NCBI GenBank assembly: GCA_023014485.1
Contig: JAJOZX010012075.1
Span: 39,227-103,226, forward strand
Direction: 5' to 3'
DNA from: Bathynomus jamesi
Taxonomy: Eukaryota; Arthropoda; Malacostraca; Isopoda; Cirolanidae
Length of the DNA: 64,000 nucleotides
Below are positions 22,007-33,288 of this stretch, piece after piece (positions within the stretch are counted from its first letter, which is position 1; each line of letters begins with the position of its first letter). The notes below the pieces were generated by a model, which ran no database searches, was not told the origin of the DNA, and worked only from the letters and a program-made list of their open reading frames with translations. Position numbers and translations under genes: made by a program.

Positions 22007-22408
22007 TCATTAGGTTTTAAATTATAAGGAATTCACTCAGAACTAGAGGGGGGACAAAGACATCCTCCCAGTTTAAAGCTTCGCTGTAACATAAACAGCC
22101 CTGAGAGCCGTTCCTTGGTTCTGGTGTATTATTTGCCGAACTAGCAAAATTTTTGTTTGGGCTACTCCTTTGGTAGACTAAACAATAAATTGGGTTTTCT
22201 TGTTGCTATGTGAGGCTGATTCATACATACAGGTTCTTTGTACGTATGGCAATTCAATTATTTCATTCCCAATAGGCTATGTCGCCAATCCCGAGGCAAT
22301 TTTGTATAGATATTTAATTCAATTAATTAATAATTTATATTTAATTATGAAATAAATGTACCACATATGATACCATGTTGTGAGTGCGTATAGTTTTTCC
22401 ATAGATTG

Positions 22409-22839
22409 GATTATACTTACAAGACGTGTGAGAACATCTCGCCAGCGTCTTCGCTCTACCTCCATTAATGACATTTCAGTTTGGTCAATGGTCCTCCCAG
22501 TTTTTAGCCGCAGTTCCAGATCCTCCCATGTTGCCATTTATCTGCATGTTCTGAACTATTTTCATGGCCTTTCAGTAGCGAACCAACGTTTATCCAATCT
22601 GAAAGTCCATCCGTAATTAGTTTGTACGACTTCCTTGAAAACAACTTGCAGCAGAAGCAATAAAGAGCATTATTCCTTCTAGAGTACATCAGCCAGCTTC
22701 GCTTTATTTTTTCCCCATTAATTAATGTTCTGTACATGTAATGGTAGCCCTGTTCAAAAATCAACTTTTTCTTATTTTCATAGGTTTCTGTACTTTTTCC
22801 CATGCTTTTTGACCTGAAAAGACCTAAAATAACAACCAT
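22409..22839 (-). pseudogene. hAT transposase R3, N-terminal part beyond the BEL insertion
   Basis: This is the continuation of the hAT gene, with its ATG at 22839 and the zinc-finger segment SRRNNALYCFCCKLF. A lost base near 22537 shifts the frame. Confidence 0.8.
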
Positions 22840-23233
22840 TTTGACGTAGGTTGTTGGGAAGCATTGCCGTATGGAGCTTTAATTTTTCTGCATTGAAATT
22901 GGACAAAAGCACCAGTTCCGGGGTCCCTTGAATCATGTTTTGCACTATAACGTTTTATCTAAACAAGATAGAGCAACAAAATAGGCACCAAATTAAAGTG
23001 TTTTTAATCCTCTTTCTAACTTATACAATTATGATAGTCTTCGAACAAGAAATGGCACATTGGTACATACAAAGATTTTAGAAATATCACAAAATTCGTT
23101 TTCCCTCACACTCAAGGCAGACAAGGCGCCTTATTCATGACACAAATTTGAGATTAACATTTTGTCACAAGTCTAATCGATCAAGAAGTGAAAGCATTAC
23201 ATGATGATTAATTTCATAATGACATTTACACAG

Positions 23234-23755
23234 TCAGTTGTTGAGAGTGTGTTTCTTGAAGCTGTCAAAGCGGCGTCTGTTGAACTCCACAGCTTGAAGG
23301 AGATAGTCCCTTCGCTTGGCATCTGTTGTTATGACATTTGCAAAGTCGCTCATCATCTTGACACCGCGCGTTCAGCAATGTCATTCACCGCTTTCAGATT
23401 CTTAACATAGTCCAACGCTTTTCTGTAGTCCTCATTCTGTGGCCAAGACGTGACAGGTTCCAGAAGCCACTCGGATCCAATGTTCAGTGTGTCCAGCAGG
23501 AAATGTGATTCTGGGCCAATGAGATCAACCAGGGTGGTCTTAGCTGTGACTCTCTGAATAGAGGCTTTCCTGTTCTGAAGCTGTCTGGCTTCTCAGTGGC
23601 ATGTAACTGGGCAGCAATGTCGTGCTTCAATGTGTCACTCAATCTACTGCTGAACAGGGCAAATGGCACGACTTCCTGCGTCAGGTACCATTTGTGGTTT
23701 TCCATCTTATTAAGTACTGCATCAGCAAGCTCTGGGTCAGTTTCTTGTACTTCAT
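23234..23755 (-). pseudogene. 173-aa ORF, R3, frameshifted
   Basis: There is an extra CG at 23366 (ACCGCGCGTTC), a lost G near 23557 (CTCTGAATAG) and a lost T near 23741. The initial ATG at 23755 is kept. Confidence 0.75.
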
Positions 23756-23796
23756 GTTTCTAGAAAGTAAAATTATGTTTCCTCTTAAAATGAACT

Positions 23797-23820
23797 TATA
23801 TATATATATATATATATATA
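23797..23820. repeat. (TA)n microsatellite, R3 left part
   Basis: This TA run is interrupted by the tRNA-derived composite; it resumes at 24632. Confidence 0.9.
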
Positions 23821-23930
23821 TGCATATAACGCAATGACCGCGCAGTATATAAATGAATAGAAACGACATAAGTGTTAAGGAACGTTTCTGCACACGAGGA
23901 GGAGAGATAACGAATAATGAAAAATGAGGC

Positions 23931-23999
23931 GAACCGCCCGGAATCGAACCCAGGGCCTTTCAATTGCCGGTCGGACGCTCTACCATTATGCTACGGACC
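23931..23999 (-). other. tRNA-like head, copy A
   Basis: The B box GGTTCGATTCC and an A-box-like TAGCATAATGG are present. One C is missing in the T stem compared with copy B. It is probably a SINE-type promoter, not a working tRNA gene. Confidence 0.6.
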
Positions 24000-24190
24000 T
24001 CACTCAATCACAAATCGAAATTCTCCCACATAGGGCAGAAACCAATACCCTGAGAGGGCACCCTCGCAAATCGTGAATATGCGCATATAACTGCAATGAC
24101 CGCGCATATATAAATGAATAGAAACGACATAAGTGTTAAGGAACGTTTCTGCACACGAGGAGGAGGATAACGAATAATGAAAAATGAGGC

Positions 24191-24259
24191 GAACCGCCCG
24201 GGAATCGAACCCAGGGCCTTCCAATTGCCGGTCGGACGCTCTACCATTATGCTACGGCC
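24191..24259 (-). other. tRNA-like head, copy B (best paired)
   Basis: The acceptor strands GGGCCGT and GCGGTTC pair with G-U wobbles. The anticodon stem TCCGA/TTGGA closes a 7-nt loop CCGGCAA, with GGC at the anticodon position (Ala-like). Position 33 is C instead of U and no CCA or gene context is seen, so I treat it as tRNA-derived. Confidence 0.6.
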
Positions 24260-24487
24260 CTCACTCAATCACAAATCGAAATTCTCCCACATAGGGCAGA
24301 AACCAATACCCTGAGAGGGCACCCTCCTCGTGTGCAGAAACGTTCCTTAACACTTATGTCGTTTCTATTCATTTATATACTGCGCGGTCATTGCAGTTAT
24401 ATGCGCATATTCACGATTTGCGAGGGTGCCCTCTCAGGGTATTGGTTTCTGCCCTATGTGGGAGAATTTCGATTTGTGATTGAGTGA

Positions 24488-24555
24488 GGTCCGTAGCATA
24501 ATGGTAGCGTCCGACCGGCAATTGGAAGGCCCTGGGTTCGATTCCCGGGCGGTTC
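24488..24555 (+). other. tRNA-like head, copy C
   Basis: The B box is identical to copy B. The D arm has lost two bases (GGTAGCGTCC for GGTAGAGCGTCC). Confidence 0.55.
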
Positions 24556-24631
24556 GCCTCATTTTTCATTATTCGTTATCTCTCCTCCTCGTGTGCAGAA
24601 ACGTTCCTTAACACTTATGTCGTTTCTATTC

Positions 24632-24668
24632 ATATATATATATATATACATATATATAATATATATAT

Positions 24669-24699
<31 letters not shown>

Positions 24700-24700
24700 G
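24632..24700. repeat. (TA)n(GA)n microsatellite, R3 right part
   Basis: An imperfect TA tract runs to 24680, followed by a short GA run. Confidence 0.9.
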
Positions 24701-24780
24701 GTGCAGTACTGAAGTAACTGTACTCAAGTAATATTTTTCAGCATCCACTTTCTAGAAAGTAAAATTATTTTAAAATAATT

Positions 24781-24914
24781 GTACTTTAACTTGTACTTTA
24801 ACTTACTTTAACTTAACTACTTTAACTTACTTTAACTTACTTTATCTTACTTTAACTTACTTAACTTACTTTAACTTACTTTAACTTAACTTACTTTTAC
24901 TTACTTTAACTTAC
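24781..24914. repeat. ACTTTA-type minisatellite, R4
   Basis: From this unit on, one word reads ACTTTATCTTAC, a marker shared by R4-R14 and absent from R2-R3. Confidence 0.85.
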
Positions 24915-24918
24915 ATTT

Positions 24919-25062
24919 TTACCGATATCTTTTCACAAACGTTTGGGAAATTCTGGTCATGTCTGTTTGTAGAGATCTCTATCTTCTGGGTTTCTTATTT
25001 TTCTAGTGATCTTTGTGTCATCTGCAAAGGATGTTACTGTGCTGTCTCTGGTAACGTCTGGT
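24919..25062 (-). pseudogene. LINE reverse-transcriptase fragment, R4
   Basis: The FADD box is kept. GAGATCTCTATC in place of GAGATCCTATATC breaks the frame after it. Confidence 0.65.
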
Positions 25063-25400
25063 CAGGGCCGTTTCTAGCCATTAGGGGGAATTTGAGGCCC
25101 CACCCCTCCATCCACCAACTCACGCCTTACTACATCACCTCAGCACACACATACAAAAAAATGGCTGTGTTAATAGAAAACAATTATGAAACAATTTTAA
25201 TGAAAAATTTATGTCCAAAACAACAAATATGTACTTTCAGAAGACAAACAGAAAAAATACTCTTCATGAAATTCCTCAAAATTAGCTTATACATTATTTC
25301 TGTGGAATAAAGACACAGAACTATGTATAAAAAAAATGCAATTATCAACTACCAAACAATTACTAACTCTACGATACAATCGTGTAATAATAGCTAACAG

Positions 25401-27568
25401 TTATACAGAACAGTTTGTATCGTCAAAATTTTTGCCTCCTAGATTTTTCTGGGCGAAATTATCAATAACATCATCATATGAAATCTCCCTGCCAACGTCC
25501 TGGGTGATGCTTATGATGCCAAGGGCACTGAGGCGATCCTGCCCATTGATGATCTGAGGTAGTTCTTGATTAGCTTCATCTTAGAGAAGCTCCTCTCGGC
25601 TGACGCTACTGTCACAGGTAGAGCGCAGGCAATTCTTAGTGCAACTCAGAGATTGGAGTATAGTTCCTCCAGTTGCTTCTGATAAATAAAGGAGAGAAGC
25701 TCCAATGCAGTCATGTTGTGTGAAGGTAAAGTCGGCAAGTTCTTAATTTCGAGGGCCAGTTCTCTTCCATCAATGTCAGAGTCAGCTCCAGAGCTCAGTA
25801 TCTTAGAGAGCTTTTCACACTTGCAGGACAAGTCTTTCTTGTTAATTGTGGTGAAGTTTAGGAGAACCCCAAATATGTCCCTCACATCATCTAATGTTTT
25901 GAATCTCTCATTTATTGACCCCATGGTACAATCCACCCCCCATTGAAAAATTTGACTTCCAGCCTCTTTAAGGCTTTCTGTAAATGGTTCGTCATGAGCT
26001 TCGTAAGCAAAGTGCTTTTTTGTGGATCTGAGCCTCTTCTCCTTCAGCACAGCCTCCACATTCATTTCCTCACATATGTCCCTAGCTACGACTTGTGCTG
26101 CAACAAAAACCTGTGTTTCTGTAGCTGGTGAGTGAGTCTTTTGTTTTTGTGAGGAGGTTGACTGCCACATCAAAATGCATTGTAGGAGACTGCAGAAGTT
26201 TGCTCACATGGTTAACTGCATGAAGAATGTCATACCATACTACTGTGCAAATCTGAAAGCGATAAGACCCTACCTCCTCTGCAAGTGCTTGTGCTTCAGT
26301 CCTGGCTATGGCATCTGTGGCATTGTTTCTGACTTCCAACAGGGCCTCTCTGATGTTGTGGCTCTGGTATCGTACAGCCTCAATGCTCTTAAGCCGGCTC
26401 TCCCACCTGGTTTCACTCCAAGACTTGAGTGTTATGTTCACGTGCTTCTTTAGGATTGTCCATCTCTGTGTAGCTGCTGCAAAAAGGTTGTACAATTTTT
26501 GTACGATGCCAAGAAGCTGATTGCATCTGTAGAAGCTTTAGCTGCATCAGCCACTACAAGATTCAGAGTGTGAGCCCCACATGGAACATAGAGTGAACGA
26601 CAGTTCTTCTCTAATAACCTTGCCTGAACACTTTTGTTCTTGCCCTTCATGTTCGCTCCGTTGTCATATGACTGTCCTCTGCAGTCATCAAAGTGAATAT
26701 TCAGTTCATCTAGTCTCTTCAGAATCAGAACTGATAAACCCAGGCCTACTTTCTGAAGCCTCAAGAAAGCCAAAGAAGTTATTCTTTTATTTCTGGTACT
26801 TCACCCATTTTAACAGTTCTGATAATAATCGACATCTGTTCTTGGTGGCTTATGTCTGAAGTGCAGTCTAAAATGAGTGAGTAATATTTAGCTTGTTTTA
26901 TTTCTGCAATAATGGCTCCAAGATCTTCCATTAATGGACCCAATGAGCTCATTTTGAATGATGTTTCCTAGGTAACTTGAATGACTATATTGGCCACTTT
27001 CGACTCTGCTGATGTGTTGTTTCATCACTGGATCAAATTTGGCAAGCAGCTCAACCTCCTTCAAGAAGTTGCCATTGTCTCGATTGTACAATGTAGAGGA
27101 AGACCCCCTGAAAGCAAGGTTTTTCTCTGCCAGTGATTGGATTATTACTTACGGACGTGTGAGAACATCTCGCCAGCGTCTTCGCTCTACTCCATTAATG
27201 ACATTTCAGTTTCGTCAATGGTCCTCCCAGTTTTTAGCCGCAGTTCCAGATCCTCCCATGTTCCCATGTTATCTGCATGTTCTGAACTATTTTCATGGCC
27301 TTTCAGAAGCGACCAACGTTTATCCAATCTGAAAGTCCATCCGTAATTAGTTTGTACGACTTCCTTGAAAACAACTTGCAGCAGAAGCAATAAAGAGCAT
27401 CATTCCTTCTAGAGTACATCAGCCAGCTTCGCTTTATTTTTTCCCCATTAATTAATGTTCTGTACATGTAATGGTAGCCCTGTTCAAAAATCAACTTTTT
27501 CTTATTTTCATAGGTTTCTGTACTTTTTTCCATGCTTTTGACCTGAAAAGGCCGAAAATCACAACCAT
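25401..27568 (-). pseudogene. hAT transposase R4, multiple frameshifts
   Basis: The shared TGA is at 25646-25648. Reading segments are 26173-25646, 26495-26082, 26773-26450, 27091-26888, 27390-27187 and 27533-27303. Breaks lie near 26105 (extra A), 26510, 26745, 26930, 27145, 27312 and 27535. All are single or double base changes, a pattern also expected of consensus error. Confidence 0.85.
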
Positions 27569-27954
27569 TTTGACCTAGGTTGTTGGAAGCATTGCCGCAT
27601 GGAGCTTTAATTTTTCTGCCTTGAAATTGGACAAAGCACCAGTTCCGGGGTCCCTTGAATCATGTTTTGCACTATAACGTTTTATCTAAACAAGATAGAG
27701 CAACAAATAGGCACCAAATTAAAGGTTTTTATCCTCTTTCTAACTTATACAATTATGATAGTCTTGGAACAAGAAATGGCACATTGGTACATACAAAGAT
27801 TTCAGAAATATCACAAAATTCGTTTTCTCACACTCAAGGCAGACAAGGCGCCTTATTCATGACACAAATTTGAGATTAACATTTTGTCACAGTCTAATCG
27901 ATCAAGAAGTGAAAGCATTACATGATGATTAATTTCATAATGACATTTACACAG

Positions 27955-28468
27955 TCAGTTGTTGAGAGTGTGTTTCTTGAAGCTGTCAAAGCGGCGTCTG
28001 TTGAACTCCACAGCTTGAAGGAGATAGTCCCTTCGCTTGGCATCTGTTGTTATGACATTTGCAAAGTCGCTCATCATCTTGACACCACGTTCAGAAATGT
28101 CATTCACCGCTTTCAGATTCTTAACATAGTCAACGCTTTTCTGTAGTCCTCATTCTGTGGCCAAGGACGTGACAGGTTCCAGAAGCCACTCGATCCAATG
28201 TTCAGTGTGTCCAGCAGGAATGTGATTCTGGGAATGAGATCAACCAGGTGGTCTTAGCTGTGACTCTCGGAATAGAGGCTTTCCTGTTCTGAAGCTGTCT
28301 GGCTTCTCAGTGGCTGTAACTGGGCAGCAATGTCGTGCTTCAATGTGTCACTCAATCTACTGCTGAACAGGGCAAACGGCACGACTTCCTGCGTCAGGTA
28401 CCATTTGTGGTTTTCCATCTTATTAAGTATGCATCAGCAAGCTCTGGGTCAGTTTTCTTGTACTTCAT
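27955..28468 (-). pseudogene. 173-aa ORF, R4, frameshifted
   Basis: At least seven small indels lie between 28130 and 28430, for example GGAATGAGATC, CCAGGTGG and CTCTCGGAATAG. Confidence 0.75.
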
Positions 28469-28508
28469 GTTTCTAGAAAGTAAAATTATGTTTCCTCTTA
28501 AAATGAAC

Positions 28509-28509
28509 T

Positions 28510-28562
<53 letters not shown>

Positions 28563-28603
28563 TAATATATATATATATATATATATCGAGAGAGAGAGAG
28601 AGA

Positions 28604-28650
<47 letters not shown>
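28509..28650. repeat. (TA)n(GA)n microsatellite, R4
   Basis: The TA tract is broken by ATTA, ACATA and TAATA words. The GA tract contains one ATGG interruption. Confidence 0.95.
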
Positions 28651-28652
<2 letters not shown>

Positions 28653-28730
28653 GCAGTACTGAAGTAACTGTACTCAAGTAATATTTTTCAGCATCCACTT
28701 TCTAGAAAGTAAAATTATTTTAAAATAATT

Positions 28731-28863
28731 GTACTTTAACTTGTACTTTAACTTACTTTAACTTAACTACTTTAACTACTTTAACTTACTTTATCTTACT
28801 TTAACTTACTTAACTTACTTTAACTTACTTTAACTTAACTTACTTTTACTTACTTTAACTTAC
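28731..28863. repeat. ACTTTA-type minisatellite, R5
   Basis: One TTA is lost near 28778 (TTTAACTACTTTAAC). Confidence 0.85.
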
Positions 28864-28867
28864 ATTT

Positions 28868-29013
28868 TTACCGATATCTTTTCACAAACGTTTGGGAAAT
28901 TCTGGTCATGTCTGTTTGTAGAGATCCTATATCTTCTGGGTTCTTATTTTTCTAGTGATCTTTGTGTCATCTGCAAAGGATGTTACTGTGCTCTGTCTCT
29001 GGTAACGTCTGGT
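28868..29013 (-). pseudogene. LINE reverse-transcriptase fragment, R5
   Basis: Two bases are inserted near 28992 (GCTCTGTCTC), upstream of the FADD box on the coding strand. Confidence 0.65.
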
Positions 29014-29350
29014 CAGGGCCGTTTCTAGCCATTAGGGGGAATTGAGGCCCACCCCCTCCATCCACCAACTCACGCTTACTACATCACCTCAGCACACACA
29101 TACAAAAAAATGGCTGTGTTAATAGAAAACAATTATGAAACAATTTTAATGAAAAATTTATGTCCAAAACACAAATATGTACTTTCAGAAGACAAACAGA
29201 AAAAAATATCTTCATGAAATTCCTCAAAATTAGCTTATACATTATTTACTGTGGAATAAATGACACAGAACTATGTATAAAAAAAATAATGCAATTATCA
29301 ACTACCAAACAATTACTAACTCTACGATACAATCGTGTAATAGCTAACAG

Positions 29351-31512
29351 TTATACAGAACAGTTTGTATCGTCAAAATTTTTGCCTCCTAGATTTTCTG
29401 GGCGAACGAAATTATCAATAACATCATCATATGAAATCTCCCTGCCAACGTCCTGGGTGATGCTTATGATGCCAAGGGCACTGAGGCGATCCTGCCCCAT
29501 TGATGATCTGAGGTAGTTCTTGATTAGCTTCATCTTAGAGAAGCTCCTCTCGGCTGACGCTACTGTCACAGGTAGAGCGCAGGCAATTCTTAGTGCAACT
29601 CAGAGATTGGAGTATAGTTCCTCCAGTGCTTCTGATAAATAAAGGAGAGAAGCTCCAATGCAGTCATGTTGTGTGAAGGTAAAGTCGGCAAGTTCTTAAT
29701 TTCGAGGGCCAGTTCTCTTCATCAATGAAGAGTCAGCTCCAGAGCTCAGTATCTTAGAGAGCTTTTCACACTTGCAGGACAAGCTTTTTGTTAATTGTGG
29801 TGAAGTTTAGGAGAACCCAAATATGTCCTCACATCATCTAATGTTTTGAATCTCTCATTTATTGACCCCATGGTACAATCCACCACCACATTGAAAAATT
29901 TGACTTCCAGCCTCTTTAAGGCTTCTGTAAATGGTTCGTCATGAGCTTCGTAAGCAAAGTGTTTTTTGTGGATCTGAGCCTCTTCTCCTTCAGCACAGCC
30001 TCCACATTCATTTCCTCACATATGTCCCTAGCTACGACTTGTTGCTGCAACAAAACCTGTGTTTCTGTAGCTGGTGAGTGAGTCTTTTGTTTTTGTGAGG
30101 AGGTTGACTGCCACACAAAATGCATTGTAGGAGACTGCAGAAGTTTGCTCACATGGTTAACTGCATGAAGAATGTCATACCATACTACTGTGCAAATCTG
30201 AAAGCGATAAGACCCTACCTCCTCTGCAAGTGCTTGTGCTTCAGTCCTGGCTATGGCATCTGTGCATTGTTTCTGACTTCCAACAGGGCCTCTCTGATGT
30301 TGTGGCTCTGGTATCGTACAGCCTCAATGCTCTTAAGCCGGCTCTCCCACCTGGTTTCACTCCAAGACTTGAGTGTGTTATGTTCACGTGCTTCTTTAGG
30401 ATTGTCCATCTCTGTGTAGCTGCTGCAAAAAGGTTGTACAATTTTTGTACGATGCCAAAGAAGCTGATTGCATCTGTGAAGCTTTAGCTGCATCAGCACT
30501 ACAAGATTCAGAGTGAGTGTGAGCCCCACATGGAACATAGAGTGAACGACAGTTCTTCTCTAATAACCTTGCCTGAACACTTTTGTTCTTGCCCTTCATG
30601 TTCGCTCCGTTGTCATATGACTGTCCTCTGCAGTCATCAAAGTGAATATTCAGTTCATCTAGTCTCTTCAGAATCAGAACTGATAAACCCAGGCCGGACT
30701 TTCTGAAGCCTCAAGAAAGCCCAAGAAGTATTCTTTTATTTCTGGTACTTCACCCATTTTAACAGTTCTGATAATAATCGACATCTGTTCTGGTGCTTAT
30801 GTCTGAAGTGCAGTCTAAAATGAGTGAGTAATATTTAGCTTGTTTTATTCTGCAATAATGGCATCAAGATCTTCCCATTAATGGACCCAATGAGCTCATT
30901 TTGAATGATGTTTCCTAGAGTAACTTGAATGATATATTGGCCACTTTCGACTCTGCTGATGTGTGTTTCATCACTGGATCAAATTTGGCAAGCAGCTCAA
31001 CCTCCTTCAAGAAGTTGCCATTGTCCGATTGTACAATGTAGAGGAAGACCCCTGAAAGCAAGGTTTTTCTCTGCCAGTGATGGATTATACTTACAAGGAC
31101 GTGTGAGAACATCTCGCCAGCGTCTTCGCTCTACCTCCATTAATGACATTTCAGTTTCGTCAATGGTCCTCCCAGTTTTAGCCGCAGTTCCAGATCCTCC
31201 ATGTTCCCATGTTATCTGCATGTTCTGAACTATTTTCATGGCCTTTCAGAAGCGAACCAACGTTTATCCAATCTGAAAGTCCATCCGTAATTAGTTTGTA
31301 CGACTTCCTTGAAAACAACTTGCAGCAGAAGCAATAAAGAGCATCATTCCTTCTAGAGTACATCAGCCAGCTTCGCTTTATTTTTTCCCCATTAATTAAT
31401 GTTCTGTACATGTAATGGTAGCCCTGTTCAAAAATCAACTTTTTCTTATTTTCATAGGTTTCTGTACTTTTCCCATGCTTTTTGACCTGAAAAGGCCGAA
31501 AATAACAACCAT
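29351..31512 (-). pseudogene. hAT transposase R5, multiple frameshifts
   Basis: This is one of the most fragmented copies. The longest pieces are 30152-29916, 30538-30251, 30599-30396, 31112-30915, 31239-30997 and 31438-31178. The TGA is at 29600-29602. One T is missing at the initial ATG region (CAACCATTTGACC). Confidence 0.82.
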
Positions 31513-31903
31513 TTGACCTAGGTTGTTGGGAAGCATTGCCGCATGGAGCTTTAATTTTTCTGCCTTGAAATTGGACAAAAGCACCAGTTCCGGGGTCCCT
31601 GAATCATGTTTTGCACTATAACGTTTTATCTAAACAAGATAGAGCAACAAAATAGGCACCAAATTAAAGTGTTTTTAATCCTCTTTCTAACTTATACAAT
31701 TATGATAGTCTTCGAACAAGAAATGGCACATTGGTACATACAAAGATTTCAGAAATATCACAAAAATTCGTTTTCTCACACTCAAGGCAGACAAGGCGCC
31801 TTATTCATGACACAAATTTGAGATTAACATTTTGTCACAAGTCTAATCGATCAAGAAGTGAAAGCATTACATGATGATTAATTTCATAATGACATTTACA
31901 CAG

Positions 31904-32424
31904 TCAGTTGTTGAGAGTGTGTTTCTTGAAGCTGTCAAAGCGGCGTCTGTTGAACTCCACAGCTTGAAGGAGATAGTCCCTTTGCTTGGCATCTGTTGTT
32001 ATGACATTTGCAAAGTCGCTCATCATCTTGACACCACGTTCAGAAATGTCATTCACCGCTTTCAGATTCTTAACATAGTCCAACGCTTTTCTGTAGTCCT
32101 CATTCTGTGGCCAAAGACGTGACAGGTTCCAGAAGCCACTCGGATCCAATGTTCAGTGTGTCCAGCAGGAAATGTGATTCTGGGCCAATGAGATCAACCA
32201 GTGTGGTCTTAGCTGTGACTCTCTGGAATAGAGGCTTTCCTGTTCTGAAGCTGTCTGGTCTCAGTGGCATGTAACTGGGCAGCAATGTCGTGCTTCAATG
32301 TGTCACTCAATCTACTGCTGAACAGGGCAAACGGCACGACTTCCTGCGTCAGGTACCATTTGTGGTTTTCCATCTTATTAAGTACTGCATCAGCAAGCTC
32401 TGGGTCAGTTTTCTTGTACTTCAT
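31904..32424 (-). pseudogene. 173-aa ORF, R5, two frameshifts
   Basis: Segments 32424-32209, 32285-32100 and 32149-31904 are open. There is an extra A near 32114 (CCAAAGACG) and CT is lost near 32259 (GTCTGGTCTC). Confidence 0.75.
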
Positions 32425-32462
32425 GTTTCTAGAAAGTAAAATTATGTTTCCTCTTAAAATGA

Positions 32463-32465
<3 letters not shown>

Positions 32466-32506
<41 letters not shown>

Positions 32507-32584
32507 TATCTATATATATATATAGAGAGAGAGAGAGAGATGAGAAGGAGAGAGAGAGAGGAGGAGAGAGAGAGAGAGAGAGGG
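32466..32584. repeat. (TA)n(GA)n microsatellite, R5
   Basis: The tract contains TAATTATATC and GATGAGAAGG interruptions. Confidence 0.95.
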
Positions 32585-32663
32585 GTGCAGTACTGAAGTA
32601 ACTGTACTCAAGTAATATTTTTCAGCATCCACTTTCTAGAAAGTAAAATTATTTTAAAATAAT

Positions 32664-32798
32664 TGTACTTTAACTTGTACTTTAACTTACTTTAACTTAA
32701 CTACTTTAACTTACTTTAACTTACTTTATCTTACTTTAACTTACTTAACTTACTTTAACTTACTTTAACTTAACTTACTTTTACTTACTTTAACTTAC
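32664..32798. repeat. ACTTTA-type minisatellite, R6
   Basis: The tract is full length and matches R8-R13. Confidence 0.85.
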
Positions 32799-32802
32799 AT
32801 TT

Positions 32803-32947
32803 TTACCGATATCTTTTCACAAACGTTTGGGAAATTCTGGTCATGTCTGTTTGTAGAGATCCTATATCTTCTGGGTTTCTTATTTTTCTAGTGATCTTTG
32901 TGTCATCTGCAAAGGATGTTACTGTGCTGTCTCTGGTAACGTCTGGT
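32803..32947 (-). pseudogene. LINE reverse-transcriptase fragment, R6
   Basis: The fragment is uninterrupted, with VTSFADDTKI on the - strand. Confidence 0.7.
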
Positions 32948-33288
32948 CAGGGCCGTTTCTAGCCATTAGGGGGAATTTGAGGCCCCACCCCCTCCATCCA
33001 CCAACTCACGCCTTACTACATCACCTCAGCACACACATACAAAAAAATGGCTGTGTTAATAGAAAACAATTATGAAACAATTTTAATGAAAAATTTATGT
33101 CCAAAACAACAAATATGTACTTTCAGAAGACAAACAGAAAAAATACTCTTCATGAAATTCCTCAAAATTAGCTTATACATTATTTACTGTGGAATAAATG
33201 ACACAGAACTATGTATAAAAAAAATAATGCAATTATCAACTACCAAACAATTACTAACTCTACGATACAATCGTGTAATAGCTAACAG

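Larger units (their letters stand above)
14634..22403 (-). mobile_element. BEL/Pao LTR retrotransposon, chimeric and defective
   Basis: A 5-bp duplication GATTG (14629-14633, 22404-22408) bounds the element, and the R11 sequence shows the unoccupied site. The pol gene and primer-binding site place the sense strand on -: 5' LTR 20780-22403, 3' LTR 14634-15411. The interior has no gag, protease or RT fingers/palm. It holds the 3' half of pol, two further integrase-region fragments and four minisatellite blocks. LTRs differ only by scattered bases apart from an 832-bp insertion, so integration was recent, and a defective element of this kind must have been mobilised by a complete relative (inference). 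Confidence 0.9.
20780..22403 (-). repeat. 5' LTR of BEL element (with 832-bp insertion)
   Basis: The LTR is 1,624 bp; without the insertion at 21175-22006 and its target duplication it corresponds to the 778-bp 3' LTR. Differences are a few single-base changes (GCGGCG for GCGCG near 21090, an extra G near 22050, and the segment near 22145). The ends match the 3' LTR exactly. Confidence 0.85.
23821..24633. mobile_element. tRNA-derived repeat: two copies on -, one on +
   Basis: A monomer of about 255 bp has a tRNA-like head, then TTTTTCATTATTCG, a CCTCGTGTGCAGAAACGTTC block, GTCGTTTCTATTCAT, a GCGCGGTCATTGCAGTTATA block and GAGGGTGCCCTCTCAGGG. Two monomers run head to tail on -, then one on +, with the strand switch at 24325/24326. 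Arms of about 230 bp (23931-24165 against 24327-24560) can fold on each other. The whole sits inside the (TA)n tract, and only R3 has it. Confidence 0.8.
12188..24700. repeat. Tandem unit R3 (carries BEL and tRNA-derived insertions)
   Basis: The unit is 12,513 bp. Subtracting the BEL insertion with TSD (7,775 bp) and the tRNA-derived composite (about 813 bp) gives about 3,925 bp, the normal unit length. The part left of the BEL element is of the R1/R2 sequence type, while the part right of it shares variants with R4 (for example CGGCGTCTG and CTACTGCTG in the 173-aa region). Confidence 0.92.
24701..28650. repeat. Tandem unit R4 (3950 bp)
   Basis: This complete unit has no foreign insertion. 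It carries many isolated one-base gains and losses. It is of the R1-R5 type at the FDPVMK codon (CACTGGATC). Confidence 0.93.
28651..32584. repeat. Tandem unit R5 (3934 bp)
   Basis: This complete unit carries heavy single-base indels in the hAT part. It is the last unit with the FDPVMK-type codon (CACTGGATC near 30971). Confidence 0.93.

Noticed and set aside
24191..24259. Functional tRNA-Ala gene
   Set aside because: U33 is replaced, the copies vary in stems and each is part of a 255-bp repeated monomer.
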